A stretch of 64,000 nucleotides of DNA from Jiulongibacter sediminis (GCF_001306455.1 NZ_LGTQ01000012.1:1-64000); one strand, 5' to 3'. Shown: positions 1 through 8,767, counted from the stretch's first letter. Program-made: numbers and translations. Notes: generated by a model from the sequence alone, not told the origin.

Positions 1-3000
1 GATATGGCTTGAGTAAAAGTGTCTCCGGAAATATCTTCCCAAAAGGAAGAACCCGCCGCAGATGAACTCAAATTTCGTTGCCAACTGGTGTAACAAGTAC
101 CCGTACCACCTGTAACATGGGCTGTTAAAATAAACGGTTCTAAGGAGCAAATGGTATCAGCATCTGCTGTGACAGTCACCGAGGGATCATCAACTATTTC
201 AATGGTTACAATATTCGAGTAAACCTCAGTATCACATTCATCCGTCACCTTTCTGCGGTAGCAGGTGGTTTGGTAAAGGGTTGAAGGATTAAAAGTTTCA
301 CCATTGGCACCTGCTATTTCTGACCAAACGACAGGCCTGGCTGAGCAATCTTCTGACATTTCCCATTGAATGGTCAAAACCCCTTTTCCACCTGAATGGG
401 CGGTGGCATTTTGGATTGTTGGCGGGTTGTAACCTGCACAATTTACTGCTGTACTCTCATCAATAGCTCCGGCGACAAGTACCGGGCTACCAAAAATCTC
501 AACAGAATCAGCAGGAGGACTAGTACAACCATCAAAAGTACATTTAGCAGAATACTTTACTGATGAAATCGGATTAACCACAATTGTAGCCGTAGTTTCA
601 TTGGTGCTCCAAAGGATATCTCCCGAGCAACCGGATAAACTAAGTTCTGCAGTTTGGCCAAAACACAGTTCAGTGGTACTCGCCGAAATAAACGGAGCTG
701 CAATGCCTGATTTCACCGTAACGGTAACACTATTTACAGCGGCTTCTGAGCATCCGCCCAAAGTACAATTCGCCGTGTAGATTGTTGTAGAAGCTGGAGA
801 CACATCAATACTTTCTCCAGTCTGAGTATCAGACCACTCTACGGTTCCATTGCAGCCGCTAGCGGTCAAAGTGGTAGTTTCTCCTTCACAAATTTCGGCA
901 CTTCCGCTTAATGTGGTTTCGTCAATGACCGTCAGGTCAAGTTTACCCTGATCAGAGGTTTCTGTACAAGTTGTCTCGTTCGGGTTGAAAAAAGTCAGTT
1001 TTACCCGATAATAGGCATCATCATCAACTGCAGAAGCCGAGGCAATCTCAAAATTCGGAGATGAACCCGTTTGAACCGGATTCCACGAGCCTGATGTACC
1101 AATTCGTTTTTGCCACTCATATTCAATGATATTTCCGGTAGAAGCAGGTGGTTCAAAAGTGACATCATCACCTTCACAAGCCGTTTGGTTATCGAGATTG
1201 GCGGTGAATTCATTCACAAAAAGCTCGGCGGAGTCAGAGCTAACCGCACATAATCCCGTACCTATAACCATTCTGTAAAAAGTGCTGGCCGGATTTGAGG
1301 AATTACCTATTGAGCCGACCCGGAGCCTGTTTTCTGTTTCACCATCGATAGCCTCCCAACTGCCACCAGGCAACTTTTTATACCATTGCTGAGGTGCATC
1401 TGTGGAGGGTTGAGACTCAAAATAAACCACGTTGCCCTTGCAATTAGTTTGACCCTCAGGTCCGTAATCAAAACTCAAAGGCGGTTTTTGACCAATGATC
1501 ACCGACTGGGTAGCCGTGCAACCATTAGCATCTTGTAAAGTAATAGTGTAGGTGCCACTTGCAAGTTCATCAAGAACATTAGTGGCCTGCGGGCTACCGG
1601 AGTCCAACTGAAAGCTATAGGGCAAAAAACTAGTCCCTGGAGTAAGTGTTACTGAGCCATCAGCAGCACCTACACAGGTTTCATTGACAACATCAGCAGT
1701 GGCTGATGGCTGAGGACTTAAAACTAAATTGACCGGAGTTCTGTCAGACTCACAGGTCATAAGCCCATAAGTTGCAGACGCCGAGACATAAAATACCGTA
1801 TCCTTAGTAAGACTTGTACTTTCAAAGGGATTACCGCTTTGCAAAACCACAGTGGTGGAATTATTTGCGTACCAATTCAAGGTTGTTCCCGTAACTCCAC
1901 TTTCATCCGTTGCTTCCAGAGCAACGGCACTTCCCGAGCAAAAAGCGTAAGGTATAGCCTGGCCATTAGCAGTAGCCGTAGGGGTTGGCGTCAGGTCATT
2001 TGCAATTGTATTAATGGTCAAATCCTTATTCAATTCACAATAACCTGAAGTCACATTGACAAAATAATTTCCGGAACCTGTTCCGGTATATTCAATTGAA
2101 TTTTCTCCCACTAAATCTGATCCATTTTTACCCCATTGGTAAGTGTATGAGCCTTTCCCACCAAAAGCTCTTACTGTAAAAAGTACTGTTTTATTGAGAT
2201 TTCCGTAAGCACAAACATCTCGGTTGGAACTCGAGAGAATGGTCGTCAGTGCAGGGTCAATAGTGACATCAAGTTTAGCCCGGGCACTTTCACAACCCTT
2301 TGTATCAGTTTGTGAAACGTAATAGGAAAACACTCCAATAGTGGTGGTGGAAGGTGTGGGAGCTGTGGCGGACGCCGTTCCGCCTGTGGCATTCATTCCG
2401 TACCAGTTTAACGTGTGCAAACCCTCTGCTTCTAATGGACCAGAGGTAGAATTTTGGCAAAAACCGGTATCGGCCACCACCGGAGATGAGGGTAAACTTA
2501 AAACCGTCAAAATCGCAATAGCCGAAGTACTATCATCACAGCCACCGGTCACCACGCAGGTGATCTCGGCTCCGTTGTCTGTAGCCAAAACGCCCGATAA
2601 AATCAAGGTGGGGCTATCAGTTCCCACATCTGCTCCGTCTTTTTTCCATTGGTACGAGAGCGTACCGAAACCCGTGGCACTTAACGTAAAGGTGGCATCT
2701 GCCCCGAGACAAACCTCCTGACTTTGGGGTTGTTCGTTGATTTTTGTTTGAGGATTCACAACAATGGCCGCCGCGATGGCTGTTGCCGTGCCGCATTCGC
2801 CCGTGGCTGCGTAATGATAATTGCCGGCACTAGTAGTCAAAACAGATGGAATTGAATAAGAAGATCCGGTTGCCCCAGAAATTTCACTGTCTTCAAAAAA
2901 CCACTGATAGCTGAGAGTTCCTTCGCCGGAAGCATCTGCATTGAAGGTTAAAATATCACCTTCGCAAAGTGTTTGAGGACTCAAAGCAGAATTGATAGCA

Positions 3001-4481
3001 GTGGGTTCTTTGACTCTTAAACTCAAACTTACTGTTGACTCACAACCTGTGAAGGTATTAAAAATCTTTAGGTCAAAACCATAATTCCCACTGCTTTTGC
3101 CGGCCGGAAGTGGAACATCAATTGAGTTTCCCCTGATATAACCCGAGGCATCAGTATAGCCGGTTAGAGTTCCCGAAGTCAATATGACCTGGAAACTGTC
3201 AGCATCCGCGAAGCTTGTTAACGGAATTGAGAATGAAATGGCGTCAGGACAAACAGCTTCAATAGTACTCAAAACTACTGACGGTAAGGGATTTACTTTA
3301 GCTTCAACCATAGCAAAATCACTGGGACAGCCGGTAACGCAATCAATTTGCCGAACGTAGTAGTTTGTAGTTGCTGAAAGGCCAATATCAGTAAAATCAT
3401 ATTCAAACGGCCCTGATGCCACTGGCGAAGAGGCCGTATCAGTATACCATTCGTACGTTCCGCAGATTTCATCAAGTGCAACTAGAGTTACATCTCCCGG
3501 GCCGCAAATGCTATCTCCTAAAGCTGCCAGTAGATCTGGACGATCATATGTTGTATACCCTGTTCGACTTCTGGCATAATTACATGTAGATGCAGAAGTA
3601 GAACCATCTGTATTCATCACCTGAGAGACAAAATCAACTTCAAGCTCTGCCTCATCAAGTCCTTGGGGAGCTTTGGAAAGTGTGATTTGTTCTGCGGTAA
3701 CTGAAAAAGGACTAACCGTCAACACCCCCGAGGACTCATCATAAAAGTTCCAGCTATAGCTATCCAGAGTACCTGTAACTGACGTACTGAAAGTAGCTTC
3801 CTCTCCTTCACAGAAAGTGGTTGAAGTTGTAGGCTGAATTGTTCCTATATTATTAATGGAGAGCAAACCAGCATTTGAAATTGTTTCACAGCCATTAGGA
3901 TCAGTTACTTTTACACGGAAAGCATCATTATCATCAGCACCGTTTACGGTATTGATATTGAAACTACTGGTGGTCTGATCCTGATATTTACTTCCACTAA
4001 ATGACCCAAAGGCCCCTCCATCGTTAGACCTCTCCCAGGTGTATGTCCAGGTGGCGTTGTTATCTACATAAAAATAAACCCTCTCCCCATAGCACCTCAC
4101 TTGATTTTGAGGCTGAATGGTCAGTTGAGGCCGTTGGGCATCGATAAAAAATACGTCACTAAAATTGGAGTCTCCCGAGGTGTTATTAGTAATCCGTATC
4201 CTAAAATGGTTACTCAGTGTGTAGTTGGGGAGGACAATTAAGATTGACCCAGAAGTAGCATCACCGGTAATTCCTCCATAGTCTGACCAAGTGCCGGAGT
4301 CACCATCCTGAATTTGTAATTGATAAACATCTGCACTATTTATACTTGCAGAAATTTGAGCATCACTACCGTAACAAACAAAACCATCAACAAGGCTTGG
4401 TTGACCGGTAAACGATGGACTTTGGGCCAAAAGATTAAAATTGCACAGTAAAAGGGGGATTAGAGGGTAAAGTTTTTGCAT
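1..4481 (-). CDS. Giant secreted Ig-like repeat (CHU_C-type) surface protein, 3' end beyond window
   Basis: The frame stays open from an ATG at 4479-4481 to the left edge in every stretch I translated. That gives at least about 1490 residues, with the C-terminus outside the window. The N-terminus is a signal peptide (MQKLYPLIPLLLCNFNLLAQ) followed directly by mature sequence. The rest is a chain of Ig-like or PKD-like modules of roughly 80-100 residues, each with paired Cys and motifs such as YQWFFED, LNWYGMNATGGT and SYYVSQTD. These are typical of the CHU_C-associated Ig_7 fold in Bacteroidota surface proteins. Such proteins are usually exported by the type IX system and act as adhesins or gliding-motility surface proteins. 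The missing C-terminus would show whether a sorting domain is present. The adhesin role is inference; the repeat architecture is seen. Confidence 0.85.
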   Translation of the reverse strand, partial: MQKLYPLIPLLLCNFNLLAQSPSFTGQPSLVDGFVCYGSDAQISASINSADVYQLQIQDGDSGTWSDYGGITGDATSGSILIVLPNYTLSNHFRIRITNNTSGDSNFSDVFFIDAQRPQLTIQPQNQVRCYGERVYFYVDNNATWTYTWERSNDGGAFGSFSGSKYQDQTTSSFNINTVNGADDNDAFRVKVTDPNGCETISNAGLLSINNIGTIQPTTSTTFCEGEEATFSTSVTGTLDSYSWNFYDESSGVLTVSPFSVTAEQITLSKAPQGLDEAELEVDFVSQVMNTDGSTSASTCNYARSRTGYTTYDRPDLLAALGDSICGPGDVTLVALDEICGTYEWYTDTASSPVASGPFEYDFTDIGLSATTNYYVRQIDCVTGCPSDFAMVEAKVNPLPSVVLSTIEAVCPDAISFSIPLTSFADADSFQVILTSGTLTGYTDASGYIRGNSIDVPLPAGKSSGNYGFDLKIFNTFTGCESTVSLSLRVKEPTAINSALSPQTLCEGDILTFNADASGEGTLSYQWFFEDSEISGATGSSYSIPSVLTTSAGNYHYAATGECGTATAIAAAIVVNPQTKINEQPQSQEVCLGADATFTLSATGFGTLSYQWKKDGADVGTDSPTLILSGVLATDNGAEITCVVTGGCDDSTSAIAILTVLSLPSSPVVADTGFCQNSTSGPLEAEGLHTLNWYGMNATGGTASATAPTPSTTTIGVFSYYVSQTDTKGCESARAKLDVTIDPALTTILSSSNRDVCAYGNLNKTVLFTVRAFGGKGSYTYQWGKNGSDLVGENSIEYTGTGSGNYFVNVTSGYCELNKDLTINTIANDLTPTPTATANGQAIPYAFCSGSAVALEATDESGVTGTTLNWYANNSTTVVLQSGNPFESTSLTKDTVFYVSASATYGLMTCESDRTPVNLVLSPQPSATADVVNETCVGAADGSVTLTPGTSFLPYSFQLDSGSPQATNVLDELASGTYTITLQDANGCTATQSVIIGQKPPLSFDYGPEGQTNCKGNVVYFESQPSTDAPQQWYKKLPGGSWEAIDGETENRLRVGSIGNSSNPASTFYRMVIGTGLCAVSSDSAELFVNEFTANLDNQTACEGDDVTFEPPASTGNIIEYEWQKRIGTSGSWNPVQTGSSPNFEIASASAVDDDAYYRVKLTFFNPNETTCTETSDQGKLDLTVIDETTLSGSAEICEGETTTLTASGCNGTVEWSDTQTGESIDVSPASTTIYTANCTLGGCSEAAVNSVTVTVKSGIAAPFISASTTELCFGQTAELSLSGCSGDILWSTNETTATIVVNPISSVKYSAKCTFDGCTSPPADSVEIFGSPVLVAGAIDESTAVNCAGYNPPTIQNATAHSGGKGVLTIQWEMSEDCSARPVVWSEIAGANGETFNPSTLYQTTCYRRKVTDECDTEVYSNIVTIEIVDDPSVTVTADADTICSLEPFILTAHVTGGTGTCYTSWQRNLSSSAAGSSFWEDISGDTFTQAI

Positions 4482-4532
4482 GGATTAAGGTTGAGTGTGA
4501 TTCGTTGAGAAATAAAAATACGAAAAACCTCA

Positions 4533-4568
4533 AATAAAAAAATCCGGTCAAACCTAACGTGACCGGAC
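4533..4568 (-). terminator. Rho-independent terminator of the 47-residue protein gene
   Basis: TCCGGTCA (4543-4550) pairs with TGACCGGA (4560-4568) around a 9-nt loop. On the minus strand the hairpin is followed by a run of seven T. It lies just downstream of the small membrane protein gene, so that gene is probably a separate transcript from the giant surface protein gene. Confidence 0.8.
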
Positions 4569-4601
4569 TTTTCCCTTAACCCTAACCTTTATGAAGTAAA
4601 C

Positions 4602-4745
4602 CTATTTTTTATAATAATTCATTTCGTTTTTGTTAACTGAACTAAAGCCTCTGAGGATAAAATTGACCGCAAAGGCCGCTGTTGCGATGACGAAAAACAC
4701 CCCAATAATTTGGCCGAGAGCCATGACTAAATCTTTCATTTCCAT
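4602..4745 (-). CDS. Small single-span membrane protein, 47 residues
   Basis: ATG at 4743-4745 and TAG at 4602-4604 enclose 47 codons. Residues 8-31 form one hydrophobic segment (around GQIIGVFFVIATAAFAVNF). A short acidic/basic N-terminus precedes it, and a polar, basic tail ends in two Lys. I do not recognise the family. Support for a real gene is its own intrinsic terminator immediately downstream, the compact membrane-protein composition and the absence of any better frame here. A second ATG at codon 3 could also be the start. A longer overlapping frame (4642-4842) has a less protein-like composition and ignores the terminator. The function is unknown. Confidence 0.6.
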   Translation of the reverse strand: MEMKDLVMALGQIIGVFFVIATAAFAVNFILRGFSSVNKNEMNYYKK

Positions 4746-4974
4746 GTGCACTAGTAGTAATTGATTCACAAATCAAATTTCGCTTTAAAGAGAAAACGAT
4801 AATAGCGTAGAAATACCCTTTTTCATTTCGGGAATACCGCAACTTTTTAACCCAAGACTCCAGAAAATAAAATATAAAGAATTAAAGGCGGCTTCTCTTG
4901 TAAAAAAATATTTTCGGAGCTAACTTGTTGCCGTACAGTTTATAAAGCTTATTCAAGCAAAATGGTTTAAGGCG

Positions 4975-5008
4975 AAACCCATCTCTCTTAGGAGGTGGGT
5001 TTTCTTTT
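4975..5008 (+). terminator. Intrinsic terminator or attenuator in front of the LuxR-like gene
   Basis: AAACCCATCTCT (4975-4986) pairs with GGAGGTGGGTTT (4991-5002), with two G-U pairs and a CTTA loop, and is followed by TTTCTTTT. The flanking genes diverge, so no coding transcript should end here. It therefore terminates either a small RNA or the leader of the downstream regulator. GGTTT at 4964-4968 could pair with AAACC at 4975-4979, which would exclude the terminator stem. Confidence 0.65.
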
Positions 5009-5026
5009 AAACTCAGATCAAAACAT

Positions 5027-5428
5027 ATCAAAAGGGTCGTCTACATATCAGTCATTCTTGGACTCATTTTAGGTCTCCTCCGCTTAAGCCAGATCAGGAT
5101 AATAAGCGGGTATTGGTCTGCTGAAGTTTATAGCGGCGTTATTGCCAGCATCTTTCTGGCTTGTGGTGTATATATCGGCCGACAATTTGTAGAGAATCGG
5201 ACTGAGAGAGCATCTTATTTAAAAACTTCCTTAAAAACGGACCTTACTGAACGAGAACTTGAGGTGCTCAATGCCGCTGCAGAGGGCCTCAGCAATCAGG
5301 AAATCGCTGACAAGCTTTTCATTTCTATGCCCACAGTAAAAACTCACCTCTCCAACTGCTACGATAAACTAGGGGTAAAACGACGAACACAAGCTCTATT
5401 GAAAGCTAAAGAGCTGGAACTTCTCTGA
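5027..5428 (+). CDS. LuxR-family HTH regulator with two N-terminal membrane segments; non-canonical start (ATC) or start-less
   Basis: The protein has two hydrophobic spans (about residues 5-16 and 30-45) and then a C-terminal LuxR/GerE helix-turn-helix. The HTH contains LTERELEVL, GLSNQEIADKLFIS, TVKTHLSN and KLGVKRRTQALLKAKEL. Proteins of about 130-140 residues with this layout are common in Cytophagales and usually begin with MK followed by basic residues. Here the frame is open back to a TAA at 4943-4945, yet contains no ATG, GTG or TTG before the HTH. The codon in the expected place is ATC (5027-5029), followed by KRVVYISVILG. It is either a rare ATC start, a point-mutated ATG, or a pseudogene. 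The HTH assignment is firm; the start is inferred. Confidence 0.65.
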   Translation: MKRVVYISVILGLILGLLRLSQIRIISGYWSAEVYSGVIASIFLACGVYIGRQFVENRTERASYLKTSLKTDLTERELEVLNAAAEGLSNQEIADKLFISMPTVKTHLSNCYDKLGVKRRTQALLKAKELELL

Positions 5429-5496
5429 GGCAACCTTGCGATTCTATAAAAAGCGTTGCAATTTATGGCCTCATAATTCAACCCTTTACTTTACCT

Positions 5497-6855
5497 ATGA
5501 AACGCAGACAATTTGTACATGCGGCTACTGCCCTTACAGCCGGGAGTCTCTTTAGCCCCTTAATTTCATGCTCATCAGAAGAAAAAAAGATGACCGGAAT
5601 AGCCATTAAAAACTGGGCTGGCAATCTGACCTATGCCACAGGCGATATCAGTTACCCGCTTACCACCGAGGAAATTCAGCAGTTAGTTAAAGACCAGAAG
5701 CAATTGCGAGCCTTGGGTACTAAGCATTGTTTCAATCAAATTGCCGACAGCAAACATTATTTGCTTTCACAGCAAAAGCGTCAGCAAATGATCAATCTCG
5801 ATAAAGAAAAACATCAGGTGACCATTGAGGCTGGAACCCGATACGGCGATTTCTGCAAACTCATTGAGGAAGAAGGCTACGCCTTACGCAATCTGGCTTC
5901 TCTACCTCATATTTCAGTGGCCGGAGCAGCCGCTACAGCTACTCACGGGAGTGGCGTGGGCAATGGAGGCCTTGCGACAGAGGTGTCAGGTTTTAAAATT
6001 ATCAAAGCCAATGGCGACCTTGTGGAAATCAGCAAAGAAAAAGAACCTGAGACTTTCAATGGACTGGCTGTTCATCTGGGATGCCTAGGAGTAATAACTG
6101 AAGTCACTCTTGATCTGGTGCCAAGCTATCAGGTAGAACAAAGAGTTTACCGAAACCTACCCATGGCGGCACTTGAAACGCATTTTGAAGAGGTGATGTC
6201 TGCCGGTTACAGCGTAAGTTTGTTTACCGACTGGCAAAATGAAAACGTCAATCAAGTTTGGATCAAAAGTCGGTCGGACTCCGATTCGATCATGAAAGAC
6301 CCTGAGTTTTTCGGAGCAAAACTGGCGGATAAAGACATGCACCCTATTGACACCGAATCGTCAGAAAACTGCACAGATCAAATGGGCGTGCCAGGCCCTT
6401 GGTATGACAGACTCCCCCACTTTAAAATGGACTTTATGCCCAGCAAAGGAGAAGAGTTGCAGGCCGAGTTTCATGTACCTTTTGAGAATGCCTTCAAGGC
6501 CATGAAGCAAATTGAACAAATCAAAGACGATGTGTTTCCGCATTTGTTCATTTCTGAAATACGATCAATTGCCGGAGATGATATCTGGATGAGCCCTTTT
6601 TACCAGCAAAAGTCGGTGGCTATTCACTTTACGCTGAAGCCTCATAAAGAGGTACACACGAAAGTATTGCCTAAAATTGAAGCCGCCTTGCAGCCATTTG
6701 GCGTTAGACCTCACTGGGGTAAGCTCTTCACTATTCCGGGTAAAACATTACAGGCAAAATACAGCAAACTCGATGATTTTAAAGCTCTGGTAGCCGAATA
6801 TGACCCTGATGGGAAATTCAGAAATGAATTCATTCAAAAGAACCTGTATAGTTAA
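5497..6855 (+). CDS. FAD-linked oxidase of the alditol/gulonolactone oxidase family, Tat-exported lipoprotein
   Basis: The 452-residue protein resembles alditol oxidases (AldO/xylitol oxidase) of the vanillyl-alcohol oxidase superfamily, which oxidise a sugar alcohol or sugar lactone using O2 and FAD. RALGTKHCFNQIADS holds His77, the position of the covalent FAD histidine in AldO. ATATHGSG and a GGLATEV segment form the FAD-binding region. The C-terminal domain has the family RPHWGKLF signature. The N-terminus has twin arginines (RR at 3-4, RRxF) and a lipobox LISC (Cys25), so it looks like a folded flavoprotein exported by Tat and then lipidated. The substrate is not determinable from sequence. 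A tatA gene lies at 48858. Confidence 0.85.
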   Translation: MKRRQFVHAATALTAGSLFSPLISCSSEEKKMTGIAIKNWAGNLTYATGDISYPLTTEEIQQLVKDQKQLRALGTKHCFNQIADSKHYLLSQQKRQQMINLDKEKHQVTIEAGTRYGDFCKLIEEEGYALRNLASLPHISVAGAAATATHGSGVGNGGLATEVSGFKIIKANGDLVEISKEKEPETFNGLAVHLGCLGVITEVTLDLVPSYQVEQRVYRNLPMAALETHFEEVMSAGYSVSLFTDWQNENVNQVWIKSRSDSDSIMKDPEFFGAKLADKDMHPIDTESSENCTDQMGVPGPWYDRLPHFKMDFMPSKGEELQAEFHVPFENAFKAMKQIEQIKDDVFPHLFISEIRSIAGDDIWMSPFYQQKSVAIHFTLKPHKEVHTKVLPKIEAALQPFGVRPHWGKLFTIPGKTLQAKYSKLDDFKALVAEYDPDGKFRNEFIQKNLYS

Positions 6856-6875
6856 AATCATACTTTAGTATGAGC

Positions 6876-6904
6876 TTTGTGATCAGGCTCTTCCGTTATT
6901 TTGG
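6876..6904 (+). promoter_or_regulatory. Possible promoter of the DUF4199 gene
   Basis: TTTG (6876-6879) lies 17 nt before TATTTTGG (6897-6904), an imperfect match to the Bacteroidota TTTG/TAnnTTTG consensus. It is 25 nt upstream of the start codon. Confidence 0.35.
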
Positions 6905-6928
6905 GCCTCTAACCAAAAAATCAGAACA

Positions 6929-7453
6929 ATGTCAAAAGCAGCAATTAAGTATGGACTAATCTCGGGAGCCATTGTAAGCATTCTACTGGCTTTCTCAGCA
7001 CCCTATATGATCAATAATGAGGGCAGCCTGGGTACATCACAGCTGATGGGGTACATCAGTATGATGCTTGCTCTGGTGCTGATCTATTTCGGAATTCGTG
7101 AGCGAAAAATGAAAGAACTGGGTGGAGAAATCACCTTTCTGGATGCTCTGAAAACCGGTGCCATGATTGCCCTTATTTGCTCTGTTATTTATACCATCAG
7201 TTGGATGATCATCTCCGGTATTTACCCAGAGGTCAATGAAAGCATCGCTAATATGTACCGTAACGAGATCAATGCAAAAGACATCAATGACGCTCAAAAA
7301 GCAGTGGAATTAGCTGAGGTAGATGAAATGATGCAAAACTACCAAAACCCTATCTTCAAATTCGGCATTACGATGCTTGAAATACTGCCGTTGGGATTGG
7401 TGGTGAGTTTAATTTCTTCTATCATCTTGAGGACGAAAAACATGAATGATTAG
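6929..7453 (+). CDS. DUF4199 family membrane protein
   Basis: The 174-residue protein has four predicted transmembrane segments, at about 9-27, 39-58, 74-95 and 145-167. Its composition and the segment EITFLDALKTGAMIALICSVIYT are characteristic of DUF4199, a family largely confined to Bacteroidota and without a known function. The loop between the third and fourth spans is charged and carries most of the polar sequence. It is preceded by its own promoter-like element and followed by a strong bidirectional terminator, so it appears monocistronic. No functional partner is evident from context. Confidence 0.8.
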   Translation: MSKAAIKYGLISGAIVSILLAFSAPYMINNEGSLGTSQLMGYISMMLALVLIYFGIRERKMKELGGEITFLDALKTGAMIALICSVIYTISWMIISGIYPEVNESIANMYRNEINAKDINDAQKAVELAEVDEMMQNYQNPIFKFGITMLEILPLGLVVSLISSIILRTKNMND

Positions 7454-7510
7454 AAGCAACCCGGAAAGGACGTCCACTTTTGATTTTCAGATCATTGTAA
7501 AAGATAGAAA

Positions 7511-7542
7511 AAAAGCCTGTTCTTTTTCCTGAACAGGCTTTT
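7511..7542. terminator. Bidirectional terminator between convergent genes
   Basis: AAAAGCCTGTTC (7511-7522) and GAACAGGCTTTT (7531-7542) form a perfect 12-bp stem with an 8-nt loop. A and T tracts flank it, so it can serve both the DUF4199 gene and the ahpD-like gene. Confidence 0.9.
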
Positions 7543-7564
7543 GCTTTTGAAATCGAATTGTTGA

Positions 7565-8152
7565 TCATAAAACTACAATCAAACTTTTGATAACCGCTAC
7601 TAAGCGAATAGAATCAAAGATTCTGGCCTCGGTGCCACCATGTGATTTCACTGAAGCTTCATGAGATGTGACACATTGCTCGCAGCCATTAACAGCAGAA
7701 AGAGCAAGGCTCATCAGTTCGAAAAACTCTTTGCCCAGCACCGGCTTCATCATAATTGACATTCTGATACCGGCCGGCATGTTTTGATAATTTTCATTGC
7801 CGCTCATGAAATGACGGAAACGATAGAAAATATTGTTAGCATTCATCAATGAAACGCAACCGGCCACCTCATTCAGCTCATCATCCGTAGCTTCCAGGCT
7901 CTTAGCCAATTCTGTCAAACTCGAGGCAAGAACTTCGCTTTTTTCATTAATGGCTACTGAAAGAGCAAGGAGAACAGCTTCTTTCTGAGTCAGTGTTTCC
8001 GCTTTCAGAACGTTGGTGACATTAATTTTCAAATCTTTGATGAAACGGGTATCGGCCTCATTATGCCTGTCAAGCCAAACATTTTCGAGTGTTTCTGGCA
8101 GATTAACAGCCTCTAGAAGGCTCTTCTTTGTATTTGCAGCTAATCCTATCAT
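7565..8152 (-). CDS. AhpD-like carboxymuconolactone decarboxylase family protein
   Basis: The 195-residue all-helical protein has the AhpD active-site motif CEQCVTSHEASV, with Cys157, Cys160 and His164. AhpD proteins use this CxxC pair to reduce the disulfide of a partner peroxiredoxin and are often regenerated by lipoylated proteins. The gene directly follows the peroxiredoxin gene in the same direction (72-bp gap), and that peroxiredoxin has the paired C-terminal cysteines of the mycobacterial AhpC that AhpD reduces. The pair is therefore probably one peroxide-detoxifying system under the divergent OxyR regulator. The reductase that recharges it is not in the window. Confidence 0.85.
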   Translation of the reverse strand: MIGLAANTKKSLLEAVNLPETLENVWLDRHNEADTRFIKDLKINVTNVLKAETLTQKEAVLLALSVAINEKSEVLASSLTELAKSLEATDDELNEVAGCVSLMNANNIFYRFRHFMSGNENYQNMPAGIRMSIMMKPVLGKEFFELMSLALSAVNGCEQCVTSHEASVKSHGGTEARIFDSIRLVAVIKSLIVVL

Positions 8153-8224
8153 AATTTCTTTGAATAAGGGCGGCCGATTGCTCAGCCGCCCTGCTTTTGT
8201 AATTTGTGTTTCTTAAAGTTCTGA

Positions 8225-8767
8225 TTAAACGGTTAACGTTTCTTCGCCAGCTTTCCAGTTACATGGGCAAAGTTCGTCTGTTTGAAGAGCATCCAATACT
8301 CTCAACACCTCATCAACGTTACGACCAACAGAAAGATCATTGGCAGAAACCCAACGAATAATCCCCTGAGGATCAATAATGTAGGTTACTCGATAAGCAA
8401 TCTTCTCGTTTTCTTCAAGGATACCAAGGTCCTCAGCAAGGGACTTTGAAGTGTCAGCTAACATTGGAAACTGTAGTCCTTTCAAGTCCGCATGATTTTG
8501 TCTCCAGGCAAGGTGAACAAACTCAGAATCAGTAGAAGCTCCGATAAGCATTGTATCTCTGTCAGCGAAATCTTCAACTTTATCGTTGAAAGCAGCGATT
8601 TCTGTAGGGCAAACAAAAGTAAAATCTTTCGGCCACCAGAACATTACCATCCACTTCTCTCCTTCGATATGATCCTGATTTGTGATATCATAAAACTCAG
8701 ATCCTTTTTCAAGAGATACAACTGATGTCTTTTTGAATTCAGGGAATTTTTTACCTAGTCCTAGCAT
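8225..8767 (-). CDS. ahpC: Peroxiredoxin, AhpC/TSA family
   Basis: The 180-residue thioredoxin-fold protein reduces peroxides to water or alcohols. The peroxidatic cysteine is Cys53 in DFTFVCPTEI. The C-terminus has a CPC pair (Cys167 and Cys169) in DELCPCNW. Most AhpC proteins have a single resolving cysteine here, whereas the Mycobacterium tuberculosis AhpC has DELCACNW and is reduced by AhpD. The next gene is AhpD-like, which fits. The start ATG at 8765-8767 gives the usual length. The gene is divergent from an OxyR-type regulator 166 bp away and is probably activated by it under oxidative stress. Confidence 0.92.
   Translation of the reverse strand: MLGLGKKFPEFKKTSVVSLEKGSEFYDITNQDHIEGEKWMVMFWWPKDFTFVCPTEIAAFNDKVEDFADRDTMLIGASTDSEFVHLAWRQNHADLKGLQFPMLADTSKSLAEDLGILEENEKIAYRVTYIIDPQGIIRWVSANDLSVGRNVDEVLRVLDALQTDELCPCNWKAGEETLTV

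Noticed and set aside
2341-2721. 126-codon plus-strand frame
   Set aside because: Antisense shadow of the giant Ig-repeat gene; the minus-strand frame translates to recognisable Ig_7 modules.
4642-4842. 66-codon minus-strand frame
   Set aside because: Overlaps the better-supported 47-codon membrane protein frame, has no membrane or signal feature and ignores the terminator position.
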